Assembly: GCF_001428865.1 (NCBI RefSeq)
Contig: NZ_LMIV01000001.1
Span: 1,167,964 to 1,231,963, forward strand
DNA length: 64,000 nucleotides
Direction of reading: 5' to 3'
From: Sphingomonas sp. Root241
GTDB lineage: Bacteria; Pseudomonadota; Alphaproteobacteria; Sphingomonadales; Sphingomonadaceae
Part shown: in pieces, positions 1-8,779 of the stretch
Layout of the letters: every line of letters starts with the position of its first letter
Position numbering within the stretch: the stretch's first letter is position 1
The notes under the pieces: generated by a model
Database searches by the model: none
Told to the model about the DNA's origin: nothing
What the model saw: only the letters and a program-made list of their open reading frames with translations
Program-made: the position numbers and the translations under genes

Positions 1-3000
1 CGAACGCGAAAGATGCGACCACCAGCTTCACCTACGACAAGCTCGGCCGCGTCAAGACCACCACCGATGCCGAGGGCTATGTAGAGACCAACTGGTACGA
101 CGCCTTCGGCGGAATCAACCAGACCCAGAACAAGCTGGGTGGCGTTACCGTATACTCGCGTAACCGGCGGGGGCTCGTATACTATGAATATGTATACTCG
201 CCGGTCCATAACGAGGCGGGAACCCAGACTGCCGCCGCCTATTACCGCAACGTCTACGTATATGATGCGCGTGGAAACGTCGTGCATCAGGTCGAGGCCT
301 ATGGCCTGCCCGAGCGGCGCGACACATATTTCGCCTATGACAAGGCGGGCCGGCTGACCTCGAAGACCGGCTCCACGATCAACTATGTCGACCAGACGAA
401 CCATATCGGCCTGATTTCCGCGACGCCGGTCGAGAGCTACAAATATGACAAGCGCGGCAACCTCGTCGAGGCGACCGATGCCAACGGCGCGCGGACGCTG
501 TTCTGGTATGACGAGTTAGACCGCAAGGTCGCCGAACTGGGTGCGCTCGGAACGTTTTCGACCTATGGCTATGACGGGGTCGGCAACCTCATTTCATCGC
601 GGACCTATGCAACGCCGATCGCATTGCCCGTCACGCCTGGCGGCACGCCGCCGGCGGCGCCTGGAGGCGCGTATCGCGAAACAAGCTATGCCTATGACGC
701 GATCAACCGGCTGACCTCGACCAGCATTGCAGGGGTTCGCACCGGCGCGTGGAATGGCTCGTCGTTCGTGTTGTCGACCGCGGCGATCACCACCAGCTAC
801 GTCTATGACGCGGCCGGCAATGTCGTCAGCACCACCGACGCCAACGGCGTCACCAGCTATGCCTATTACGACAAGCTCGGCCGCAAGACCCTTGCAGTCG
901 ATGCGCTGGGCTATGTGACCCGCTGGGATCTGGATGCCGAGGGCAATGTCGGAGTCGAGCGGCGTTACGCCATCCAGTTCAGCGGCGCGAGCGTTGCGGC
1001 GCCGCCGGCGCTTGCCGAGAGCACGTCCGATCGCGTCACCGGCTTCACCTATGACAAAATGGGCCGGCGGATCGCCGAGCATCGCTACGGTGTCGAAGCC
1101 TATGTGGTGAATGCCTCGACCGGGGTGCTCTCCGGCAATGGCGGCACCGCCAGCATCTATTACAGCTATAACGGCCTGGGTCAGGTCACGCGCAAGACCG
1201 AGGCGACCGGCGAATATTCTGATTACGAATATGATCTTGCGGGTCGGCTGGTGCGGGAACAGCGCGCAACAATAATCGATTATTCGGGCACCGCGATCAG
1301 GCCGGTCGTCTCATATTATTATGATGCGCTTGGCAATCTCGTGCGAAGTGTGCAGGCCGGCGGCACCGCCGCCGACCGGGTGACGCGCTATGTCTATGGG
1401 GCAGGCGGGCGGCTGTTCTCGAAGGTCGATCCTTCGGGCTCGGTCACCGAATATTATTACGACGCCGCTGGAAACGTTCTGCGCGAGAATTACGTGCGCA
1501 CTACCTCGGACGGGGCGGCCGTCTATGAGGGCATCCTCTACACGCGCGACATCCTCGGGCGCGTCATCACCCAGACGGTGGGCGCATGGACCGGCTCGAG
1601 CTGGAACAAGGGCGATGCCCAGCAGATCCAGTACAACGCCTATGGCGAGGTCGCGCAAAAGGGGATCAACGGCGGGTGGCAGGAGCAGTTCGCCTATGAC
1701 GGCGCAGGCCGGCTCTACCGCAGCAATTCGGGCGACGGCGTCTGGCGCTATTATGTCCATGACGCCAATGGCAACCAGAGCGCGGTCATCGAGAGCGAAG
1801 GCAATTCGATCGCCGGGCTGAGCCTCGATCAGATGCTGTCGAGCGCGACGGGCGGGTTCGCTTATGGGCTGGGCCAGCTCCATGTCGACGGGCTCAATGT
1901 CACGATCAATGCCTATGACAAGCGTGGCCAGGCGATTTCGACCCGGCTCGCCCAGCGCCAACTGAGCAATGCCGGTGGCACCACCGACATCGTCACCGGC
2001 CGCAGCTACAATGCCTTTGGCGAGGTCGCTACCGAAACCGACGCGCGCGGCTACCAGACCGTCTACGGTTATAACGCGATGGGCCGCACCACCTACGCCC
2101 TGCGCGCCTCGGTGCTGGTCACTTACGAGAATGGCAGCCAGGCATGGGTCAACCCGAGCAGCCACAATTATTATGACATCGCCGGTCGGCTCATCGGCCA
2201 GGACGACGCCAACGGCAACCGTACCACCCGTACCCTGCTTGCGGGCACCGGCTATGGCGGCAGCGAAGCGCAGGTCGTGTGGGAGTGGCATGCCGACGGC
2301 GGCATCGTGAAGAACGGCTACGATCGCTTCGGCGACCTCCGGCGGGTGACCGATGAGATCAACCGCACCACCGCGATGGACTATGATGCCATGGGGCGGC
2401 TCATTCAGGTGACTCGCCCGAGCGGTCTGACCGAATATTTTGCCTATGACGTGCTCGGCCAGCGCATCAAGCACTGGAACTCCTTCTACGGCACCGCCAA
2501 TGTCGAGACGACCGACTACGATGTGCAGGGCCGGATCGTGCGGACCGTCGCCTTTGGCGGCGATACGACGACGACGAGCTATGTCTGGGAAGGTGGTGCC
2601 GGCGCCAACGGGCTAGGCGCCGCCCCTGGCGCCTGGACCACGCTTACGACCTATGCCAATGGGCGCCAGAGCGGGGATCAGTCTGACCTGTTCGGCCATC
2701 TCATTGCCTCCACCGACATGGGGGGGCATCAGACGCTCTATGTATACGACCTCGCCGGGCGGATGATTCAGCGTTCGGGCGGCGAGACGATCAACTACGA
2801 TTATCTCAATACCGGGTTGGTCGGGCGCGTCACCATCGGGATCGACACCTCGGCGTCGCAGGGCAACTTCACCCAGGATCGCACCAGCTACGCCTATGAT
2901 GCCGCCGGGAACCGGCTGACCGAGGAGTTCACCCGGCTGACCGGCGCGATGGTCGATCACGGCTATTGGGAATACGACTATAGCTACGGCTATCCTGACC

Positions 3001-6000
3001 AATATTGGGTCAGCGACTGGCAGTACGAAACCTCGCTCGTCACCATCTCCAGTCAATCCGCCAATTATGACGCACTGGGCCGCCTGACCTATTGGTCCGC
3101 CGCCGCCACCGGCACCACGCCGGCGGCGAGCACCAATTATTACTACGACGCCAATTCCAATATCCGCCGCAGCGTCGCGAGCTTCAGCCTGCTCGACCAG
3201 AATGGCGCCGCCTACTCGGCAGGTACGCAGGATTATTGGTACCGCTACGACAGCATGAACCGGGTGGTGACCGCCAAGGGCATCCAGACCGGGAGCGGCA
3301 TCGTTCGCGGCGGGCAGGGCGTAGATCTGCTCTACGACGCCGCCGGCCAGCGGACCCAGGCACTCAGCACGACCACTGCCTGGGGGCAGGTCTATGTCGA
3401 GGTCTATGATCCCAACATGTATGGCGGCTGGGGCGGCTATACATGGCAGTATCAGGACGTCTCGTACGAAGCCGACAATCGCGAGGATTACACTTATTGG
3501 GGCGATGGTCAGCTCAAGGACGTCCGCGTCGCGCAGAGCGGCTATTCCGACAATGGCGACGGCACGATCACGGTGACCGCGCCCGCCGCGACCGGATTGC
3601 GCAAGGCGAATTATTGGTATGATGGGCTGGGCAGGCTCGAGCGCCAGATCGACTGGGGAGATGCCGATCCCGACGTCTATGGCAACGGGGCGCTCAATTC
3701 GGCGATCTACGACAAGCGGCTCGAATACAACGCCAAGGGGCAAGTGACGTTCGAGCAGCTGTTCCAGCGCCAGGGCGGGATCACCCAGGTCAACGAGACC
3801 ACCAGCGACTACGGCACCGGCACCGGCTATGCGCTTGGCGCGCTGGTCAGCTCCACCACCAATGCCTGGCGTACCGGCGTACCCTATTCGACCTCGACCA
3901 CGAGCAACAGCTATGCCTGGTACGATGGCGCTGCGCTCGCCTCGACGACGGTGACGGGCACCACCAGCGGCACGACCACCTACAATTACAACGGCTTGGG
4001 CCAACTGGTCAGCGCGTGGATCTCGGACGGGCGCTCGCGCAATGTGAGCTTCCTCAACGACGCGAATGGTCTGGCGATCCGCCGCGACGAGCAGGATTAT
4101 GTCGGCCAGGGCGATCCGCACGAGATCTGGTATCGCTTCGCCGGCCGCGAGATGGGCTATACCGGCAACAACGGCACGCTCGAGACCGACTATCTGAGCT
4201 CGGTCGCCAGCCGTCCGCTGACCCCCGGCAGCGGCGCGTTCCGGGGCGGGGCGAGCTACGGCCAGGCCCATGCCGATTTCGACCAGTTCTACAATCCGGT
4301 CACTTCCCATGAGCAGGGCGGCGCCGGCGGCAGCTACACGGTCCGGGGCGGCGAGACCTTGTCCACGATCGCCGCGCAGCTCTGGGGCGATTCGAACCTC
4401 TGGTATCGCCTCGCCGAAGTAAACGGCCTCTCCGCCGGTTCGGCGCTCGCCGAGGGCCAGCGGCTGACCATCCCCGCGGGGGTGATGCGCTCGTCGTACA
4501 ACGCGTCCACCTTCGCGCCCTACGACCCAGCCGCAGCGCTGGGCGATACCAGCCCGACCACCCCGACCCCGCAGGCGCCGCGCAAGTCGAAGAGCAACAA
4601 TTGTGGTGTGTTCGGGCAGTTGCTGCTCGTCGTCGTGGCAGTTGCCGTCACCGTGGCTTCTCAGGGAACCCTCGCCGGCTTGCTCGGTAGCCCGGTACTC
4701 GGCGGCGCGGCCGCAGGCGTTGCCGGCAGCGTCGTCAGCCAGACGGTCGGCCTGGCCACCGGCATCCAGAACAAGTTCAACTTCGGCGCAGTCGCGATGG
4801 CGGGGATCGCCGGCGGCATCGGCGGCGGCCTGAGCAGCGTCAAGGGGCTTGAGTCGATAGCCGGCAGCAAGTTCCTGGGCGACGTCGCGCGCGGCGCCAT
4901 CGGCAGCACACTCACGCAAGGCATAGGCGTGGCCACCGGGTTGCAATCGAAGTTCGACTTCGCCGGTGTGGCGGTTGCCGGCCTCGGGGCCGGCGTGGGC
5001 GGTGCGGTGGCGCGCGGTATCGACGGCAAACGGTTGTTCGGCATGACGATCGGCGGGACCAGCAGCGCCGGCAATGCCTTTCTGAGCGGCACGGCGAGTG
5101 GAGTGGCGAGTGCCGCGGCTCGCAGCTTGGTCACCGGTACTGACTTCGGGGACAATCTGCTCGCCGCATTGCCGGACGTGATCGGCAGTACGATCGGACG
5201 GATGGCGGCGGACCGGCTGGAAGCCTTGTTCGAGCCCCGACAGAAGCAGGTGGCCGTCGGTCAGGACGATATAGCTGAACAGACCTCGAAGGAGAGTGGC
5301 GGCCCAATTGGGAGTCGCACACAAGCCGGCGCCGGTTCCGTAGAGGATATGGAGGGAGGTGGCAGTTCGCCGGTAACGCGCGCGAATGCGGCGGGCCGAG
5401 CCGCGACCGACGCGGCAGGCGATCCGTCCTCGCTCGACCTCACCACCTATGGCATTCGCGATGTCGAACCCAAGACACGCGAGGAGAACCGGCGCAACGT
5501 CGAAGCGGGAATCGAGCATGCCCGCAAGCGCACCGATCTCACGCAAACCGAAAAGACGGCGGTGATCGATGAACTCGAGCGCCGCGGCTCTTATTGGGAT
5601 TCGATCCTCCCTTCGGCTTCCGCACTTGCTGTCGCCGGTCTCGCCGCGATTGGCATCAGTTTCTCAAACGGCGCGCTCTCGGTGGGCGGATACGAAATCT
5701 TCTCTTCTGGTGACAGCCACTTCCGGGTGTTCGGACAGAACGGCCTGTCAATCGATCACGACGGTTTTTCGCTGGGCGGTGACAATGGTCTGGTGATCAG
5801 CAACGGCGTGCGTCTCGGCGGGACGAACGGACTTGATATCACCTCTAACTATTTCCGGTTAGGTGGCACGAACGGTATTGACATCACCAGCGATGGGCTC
5901 CGGCTCGGGGGCGGCAATGGTCTGGTCGCCTCGAATGACGGTTTGTCGATCGGCGGCACCTATGGCCTCAACATTTCCAGCGATCGCTTGAGCATCGGGG

Positions 6001-6371
6001 GTTACACGTTGGTTGGTGATGCCGCAGAGAGCATCGCCGTGAGTCTCACTAAGTCTGACTTTCCGGAGATCGCTTCGCAGGTTAGTCAGAAACAGTTCAG
6101 ACATATAGGTGGCAGAACTGAGTATCGAGGTGGAGGGTATCTCGATAGTGTCAATGATGCCCAAGCGGTCTTACAAGCCTATCATTCTGAGACGGCAACT
6201 ATACTCGGGAAAACGTCGAATGGTGGGTTTCCGGTTGTTCGTGTCAAAGGTATTACGGGAACGAACGTGAATCTCGGCGCTGGTTTTGTGAAGCAGCCGA
6301 CAAACGTGTTCATTATCAAGGGAACGGCTAGCCCCAGCATTGTTCCGACTAACCCCAACTGGAGACCGTAA
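1..6371 (+). CDS. YD-repeat (RHS-like) polymorphic toxin with LysM and variable C-terminal toxin; 5' end outside window
   Basis: The reading frame is open from base 3 to the stop at 6369-6371 (over 2100 residues). The first in-frame ATG at 282 is not the true start, because the same YD-repeat protein is encoded upstream of it. Dozens of YD repeats (YDxxGRL, YDAAGN) run to about base 4250 and would form the RHS beta-cocoon that encloses a toxin. A LysM domain follows (about 4330-4480, beginning SYTVRGGETLSTIA). Next come two copies of a glycine-rich hydrophobic block (about 4630-5020), then six 15-residue repeats, and finally about 120 variable residues. The end, with KQFRHIGG, a GGYL block and SIVPTNP, resembles the BECR-fold RNase group of polymorphic toxins (type 50-like); this is recognition from memory and unproven. 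I do not see the usual DPxGL motif that closes RHS cores. Probably secreted and used against competitors. Confidence 0.85.
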   Translation, partial: NAKDATTSFTYDKLGRVKTTTDAEGYVETNWYDAFGGINQTQNKLGGVTVYSRNRRGLVYYEYVYSPVHNEAGTQTAAAYYRNVYVYDARGNVVHQVEAYGLPERRDTYFAYDKAGRLTSKTGSTINYVDQTNHIGLISATPVESYKYDKRGNLVEATDANGARTLFWYDELDRKVAELGALGTFSTYGYDGVGNLISSRTYATPIALPVTPGGTPPAAPGGAYRETSYAYDAINRLTSTSIAGVRTGAWNGSSFVLSTAAITTSYVYDAAGNVVSTTDANGVTSYAYYDKLGRKTLAVDALGYVTRWDLDAEGNVGVERRYAIQFSGASVAAPPALAESTSDRVTGFTYDKMGRRIAEHRYGVEAYVVNASTGVLSGNGGTASIYYSYNGLGQVTRKTEATGEYSDYEYDLAGRLVREQRATIIDYSGTAIRPVVSYYYDALGNLVRSVQAGGTAADRVTRYVYGAGGRLFSKVDPSGSVTEYYYDAAGNVLRENYVRTTSDGAAVYEGILYTRDILGRVITQTVGAWTGSSWNKGDAQQIQYNAYGEVAQKGINGGWQEQFAYDGAGRLYRSNSGDGVWRYYVHDANGNQSAVIESEGNSIAGLSLDQMLSSATGGFAYGLGQLHVDGLNVTINAYDKRGQAISTRLAQRQLSNAGGTTDIVTGRSYNAFGEVATETDARGYQTVYGYNAMGRTTYALRASVLVTYENGSQAWVNPSSHNYYDIAGRLIGQDDANGNRTTRTLLAGTGYGGSEAQVVWEWHADGGIVKNGYDRFGDLRRVTDEINRTTAMDYDAMGRLIQVTRPSGLTEYFAYDVLGQRIKHWNSFYGTANVETTDYDVQGRIVRTVAFGGDTTTTSYVWEGGAGANGLGAAPGAWTTLTTYANGRQSGDQSDLFGHLIASTDMGGHQTLYVYDLAGRMIQRSGGETINYDYLNTGLVGRVTIGIDTSASQGNFTQDRTSYAYDAAGNRLTEEFTRLTGAMVDHGYWEYDYSYGYPDQYWVSDWQYETSLVTISSQSANYDALGRLTYWSAAATGTTPAASTNYYYDANSNIRRSVASFSLLDQNGAAYSAGTQDYWYRYDSMNRVVTAKGIQTGSGIVRGGQGVDLLYDAAGQRTQALSTTTAWGQVYVEVYDPNMYGGWGGYTWQYQDVSYEADNREDYTYWGDGQLKDVRVAQSGYSDNGDGTITVTAPAATGLRKANYWYDGLGRLERQIDWGDADPDVYGNGALNSAIYDKRLEYNAKGQVTFEQLFQRQGGITQVNETTSDYGTGTGYALGALVSSTTNAWRTGVPYSTSTTSNSYAWYDGAALASTTVTGTTSGTTTYNYNGLGQLVSAWISDGRSRNVSFLNDANGLAIRRDEQDYVGQGDPHEIWYRFAGREMGYTGNNGTLETDYLSSVASRPLTPGSGAFRGGASYGQAHADFDQFYNPVTSHEQGGAGGSYTVRGGETLSTIAAQLWGDSNLWYRLAEVNGLSAGSALAEGQRLTIPAGVMRSSYNASTFAPYDPAAALGDTSPTTPTPQAPRKSKSNNCGVFGQLLLVVVAVAVTVASQGTLAGLLGSPVLGGAAAGVAGSVVSQTVGLATGIQNKFNFGAVAMAGIAGGIGGGLSSVKGLESIAGSKFLGDVARGAIGSTLTQGIGVATGLQSKFDFAGVAVAGLGAGVGGAVARGIDGKRLFGMTIGGTSSAGNAFLSGTASGVASAAARSLVTGTDFGDNLLAALPDVIGSTIGRMAADRLEALFEPRQKQVAVGQDDIAEQTSKESGGPIGSRTQAGAGSVEDMEGGGSSPVTRANAAGRAATDAAGDPSSLDLTTYGIRDVEPKTREENRRNVEAGIEHARKRTDLTQTEKTAVIDELERRGSYWDSILPSASALAVAGLAAIGISFSNGALSVGGYEIFSSGDSHFRVFGQNGLSIDHDGFSLGGDNGLVISNGVRLGGTNGLDITSNYFRLGGTNGIDITSDGLRLGGGNGLVASNDGLSIGGTYGLNISSDRLSIGGYTLVGDAAESIAVSLTKSDFPEIASQVSQKQFRHIGGRTEYRGGGYLDSVNDAQAVLQAYHSETATILGKTSNGGFPVVRVKGITGTNVNLGAGFVKQPTNVFIIKGTASPSIVPTNPNWRP
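5733..6002 (+). repeat. Six tandem 15-residue repeats in the RHS protein
   Basis: Six in-frame units of about 45 bp encode the pattern NGLxIxSDGLxLGG (for example TNGIDITSDGLRLGG), giving 90 residues in exactly 270 bases. Regular alternation of hydrophobic residues with Asn-Gly and Gly-Gly turns suggests a beta-solenoid or beta-roll spacer between the glycine-rich region and the toxin domain. The copies differ at the DNA level, so this is an old protein repeat and not a recent slippage tract. Confidence 0.8.
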
Positions 6372-6679
6372 TGGTCACTGAACCTAACCTCGACGAATGG
6401 AATCGGCAGCACATCGCCGTCAGTCAAGTTCTTCTCGGTGTCATATCTCCTAATATAAGAATGGTTTGGTTGGAGTGTCAAAAGGGAGAATGGGTCATAA
6501 ACTTTGTACTAGAGCATGATGATGATACCGATCGTGAAGAAATAGGTGACTCTATCACGGAGTTTGAGGCGCTTCAGGATCGCGCAATAGCTTGCCGTCT
6601 TAATGTCGTGATAGATTCTGGTACTTTGGAATGGCCAGCGTCTCCGGCGCGTGTCGTTTTCCGCCGTCGAGAGATCTAA
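6371..6679 (+). CDS. Candidate immunity protein to the upstream RHS toxin
   Basis: This small acidic protein of 102 residues starts at an ATG that shares one base with the stop of the toxin gene (TAATG), an arrangement typical of a cognate immunity gene. It has no signal peptide or membrane segment, so it should act in the cytoplasm. The pattern LLGVISPNIR near residue 22, an acidic centre (HDDDTDREE) and a VVFRRRE end recall a family of small proteins often found behind RHS or CDI toxins; I cannot name the family with certainty. Codon use and GC content are clearly lower than in the eCIS genes downstream, matching the toxin end and suggesting the two were acquired together. Confidence 0.6.
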   Translation: MVTEPNLDEWNRQHIAVSQVLLGVISPNIRMVWLECQKGEWVINFVLEHDDDTDREEIGDSITEFEALQDRAIACRLNVVIDSGTLEWPASPARVVFRRREI

Positions 6680-6685
6680 ATTAGA

Positions 6686-6826
6686 ATTACGGTGACAGTT
6701 TGCTGAATCCATCGAGTGTATACGCTGTGTGCTCCGCGCACGCTGTCTTCCGCAAATGACCGTCCTTGCAATGTAGGATTTCGTCTGCTTGCCTCGGGCG
6801 GTCGGCCTTGCTGGCCGCTCTTTCAC
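6686..6826 (+). repeat. Intergenic repeat, copy 1
   Basis: Begins with ATTACGGTGACAGTTTGCT, contains CCTTGCAATGTAGGATTTCG at 6764-6783 and ends in a GC-rich hairpin (GGCC-TTGCT-GGCC) followed by GCTCTTTCAC. It lies 6 bases after the immunity gene stop. The middle (about 60 bases) is unrelated to the other copies. Confidence 0.7.
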
Positions 6827-6856
6827 ATCGTCGGATCGATCCGCCTCCAAGACCGG

Positions 6857-6964
6857 GATTACGGTGACAGTTTACTAAATGCATTGAATTCGGTCCGCCC
6901 TTGCAATGTAGGATTTCACCTGCTGCCGTCGCGCCTGGCTGCACGCTGCTGCGCGCTCTTTGAC
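6857..6964 (+). repeat. Intergenic repeat, copy 2
   Basis: Same architecture as copy 1: GGATTACGGTGACAGTTTACT, then AATGCATTG, CTTGCAATGTAGGATTTCAC, a GC-rich imperfect hairpin and GCGCTCTTTGAC. The internal CATTG and CAATG are complementary and could pair. Confidence 0.7.
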
Positions 6965-6995
6965 TTCCGCCGCAACGATCTCGACCTCCGCGCAA

Positions 6996-7106
6996 GGATT
7001 ACGGTGACAGTTTACCTAACCCCCAATCTCTCCTCGCTCGCCGCTTGCAATGTAGGATTTCGCCTGCTCCACTCACGCTCCGGCCTCAGGCCCGGCGCTC
7101 TTTGAC
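6996..7106 (+). repeat. Intergenic repeat, copy 3
   Basis: Contains GGATTACGGTGACAGTTTAC at its left end, CTTGCAATGTAGGATTTCGC in the middle and a GGCCTCAGGCC palindrome before GCGCTCTTTGAC. Spacing of left motif to right motif is about the same as in copy 2. Confidence 0.7.
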
Positions 7107-7296
7107 CCTGCGATCTCCCCGAGCGTACGCGCGCGCTCGGTTCACCGCATTTCTGCGCTGACGCCCCGTCACCTTCGCGCCTTGGCGAGCAGCCGCCAGC
7201 GCTTCTCGCGCAGCGCTTCCGCAAGACCCTTCGACCAGTGTGACCCTTGTGTGACCTTCCGCCGTACCTCCTCGGCGGAATTAAGGTGGGCATACG

Positions 7297-7355
7297 CATT
7301 GCGGTGACAGTCTACTAAATGCATTGAACGCATCCCTTGCAATGTAGGATTTCGC
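7297..7355 (+). repeat. Intergenic repeat, copy 4 (short)
   Basis: Contains GCATTGCGGTGACAGTCTACTAAATGCATTG (split motif at 7297-7327) and CCTTGCAATGTAGGATTTCG, but lacks the right-hand hairpin. Between copies 3 and 4 (7107-7296) and from 7356 to 7537 I find no gene; the latter stretch must carry the promoter of the response-regulator gene, which I could not pinpoint. Confidence 0.65.
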
Positions 7356-7537
7356 CGCCCTCAGAATGGAAAGTTGACCGACTCAGCGGAGTATTGGTAT
7401 TTCATTCGACCACGCGGACGGTGCAACGGTCTCAGACGTTGTCGTTCCGACTCAAAAAAGACACTGGCATTCCGCTGGTCGCGCAGCCGGGGCATTCGGA
7501 CCAACCGTTCGACACCAAGCGGGGGTAGTGACCGAAC

Positions 7538-8179
7538 ATGTCGTCGATTTCACCAGACCAGCGCCCGATGATTTGGGTGGTCAGTGATATCGCGCTGGTG
7601 CGCGAAGGATTGAGCGCGCGCCTCGCGGCGGAATCTCGAGTCGATTTCGCCGGCGCCAGCTGCCCGAGGGAACCGCTGCCCGGCAAGGTGCCGCTGCCCA
7701 ATGTGTTCGTGCTCGATTTCGGTTCGGCCTGGTCGCGCGGTTTCGTCGACAGCCTCCGCGAGCGTGACAGCGCCGCGCGGATCGTCGGAATAGCGATCGG
7801 CAAGAGCGCGACTGCGTTGGCCGATTGGGCCGAGGCGGGCGTGTTCGGATTTGTCGAGGACAATGGGAGCATCGAGGATCTGGTTCAGGCCGTGCTGCTG
7901 GTCGCGCGCGGCGAGTTCTGCTGCTCGCCGAAAATTGCGGCCGAGGTCGTCGGCGGTCTGATCGGCCGCCCGCGTCAGGCCATCGCCGTCAGCTCCAGGC
8001 TCACGCCGCGCGAGACCGAGATCCTGGTCGATCTGGAGCGCGGCGCCAGCAACAAGGAAATCGCGCGGCGTCTCGGGATCAGCTCGGCGACGGTCAAGAA
8101 CCATGTCCACCATCTGCTCGAGAAGCTCGCCGTATCGCGCCGCGCCGAAGCCGGCGCGCTGCTCCGCTCCTTCCGCTAA
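7538..8179 (+). CDS. LuxR/NarL-family response regulator
   Basis: A 213-residue two-domain regulator. Residues 11-125 form a receiver-like domain with Asp60 in VLDFG at the place of the phospho-acceptor, although the usual acidic pair near the N-terminus is not obvious (VSD at 15-17), so phosphorylation is uncertain. Residues 154-210 are a clear LuxR-type helix-turn-helix (LTPRETEILVDL, NKEIARRLGIS, TVKNHVHHLLEKL). No histidine kinase is encoded next to it. It lies on the same strand as, and 231 bases ahead of, the eCIS operon, so it is a reasonable candidate for its transcriptional activator; this is inferred from position only. The ATG at 7538 has only a distant G-rich stretch upstream. Confidence 0.85.
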   Translation: MSSISPDQRPMIWVVSDIALVREGLSARLAAESRVDFAGASCPREPLPGKVPLPNVFVLDFGSAWSRGFVDSLRERDSAARIVGIAIGKSATALADWAEAGVFGFVEDNGSIEDLVQAVLLVARGEFCCSPKIAAEVVGGLIGRPRQAIAVSSRLTPRETEILVDLERGASNKEIARRLGISSATVKNHVHHLLEKLAVSRRAEAGALLRSFR

Positions 8180-8310
8180 CCTCTGCGCTTTGACCGAATC
8201 CCGGCGGGCACGCCCACGCCCGTGCCGTTGTTCACGCGCTCCCTGAGCCGAACGGTCCGGTTCCTCCGGTCCGGAACGACTCGTGAATCCGCGCTCCCTT
8301 GTTCCTTCGA

Positions 8311-8336
8311 GCCGGCCGTTCGGCCCGGCCCGAAAA
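8311..8336 (+). terminator. Possible terminator or attenuator hairpin between regulator gene and eCIS operon
   Basis: GCCGGCCG-TT-CGGCCCGGC can fold into an almost perfect GC stem with one bulged C, followed by CCGAAAA. There is no T-run, so rho-independent termination on this strand is only a possibility. The whole 8180-8410 gap contains no gene that I can support. Confidence 0.3.
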
Positions 8337-8410
8337 CGCATCTCCGGGTTCATATCGAGCGCGCACCCACGCGCCTATGAAATGGCATCTGATGCGGCGG
8401 GAGCGGTTCG

Positions 8411-8779
8411 TTGGCGCGCGAGAGGCTCGACATTCTGATCGATCGCATGCCGCCGATCCCGCTCGCCATCGTGCAAACCTTTGTCGAGACCTGTCCCGAG
8501 GTTTCGGTGGTCGCCGACGATGTCGGCGCTGCCGAGTTGTCGGATACGGTCGCGGCGGTGCTTCCCGACGTGATCATACTCGGCAACGCCGATGCGCTCG
8601 GCAGCGATGCGGATATCGCCCGGCTGCTCGGGCCGCCCGAAGTGCATCGCCGGATCGTGACTCTGTTCGGCCCCGACCGGATCGCACGTCTGCACGAGTG
8701 GCGGCATTCGATGACCGTCGTCGAGGATCTCTCGGCCGCAGCATTGCGCGCAGCGATCCTGGGAGGCGGCGATGGCTGA
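8411..8779 (+). CDS. Stand-alone degenerate receiver-like protein, first gene of the eCIS operon
   Basis: A 122-residue protein with alternating beta and alpha elements of a CheY-like receiver. The strand that normally ends in the phosphorylated Asp reads PDVIILGNAD, with Gly58 at the expected Asp position, so it is probably a pseudo-receiver that works by protein contact. The likely start is the TTG at 8411, because GGGAG sits 7 bases before it; the next ATG lies 12 codons in. Its 3' end overlaps the DUF4255 gene by 8 bases, which ties it to the injection-system operon. Possible roles are partner or antagonist of the response regulator upstream, or an assembly regulator. No homologue is recognised with confidence. 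Confidence 0.65.
   Translation: MARERLDILIDRMPPIPLAIVQTFVETCPEVSVVADDVGAAELSDTVAAVLPDVIILGNADALGSDADIARLLGPPEVHRRIVTLFGPDRIARLHEWRHSMTVVEDLSAAALRAAILGGGDG

Noticed and set aside
2613..5546. Long antisense open frame of 977 codons opposite the YD-repeat gene
   Set aside because: High-GC shadow frame; the plus strand has unmistakable YD repeats and LysM, while the antisense product is low-complexity Arg/Ala/Gly sequence.
6716..7105. 129-codon open frame with repeated CNVGF blocks
   Set aside because: The repeated peptide blocks are simply translations of the intergenic DNA repeats; no ribosome-binding site and the frame depends on repeat spacing.
6686..7355. CRISPR array
   Set aside because: Repeats are bipartite with variable cores and irregular spacing of about 140-300 bases, and no cas genes are present.
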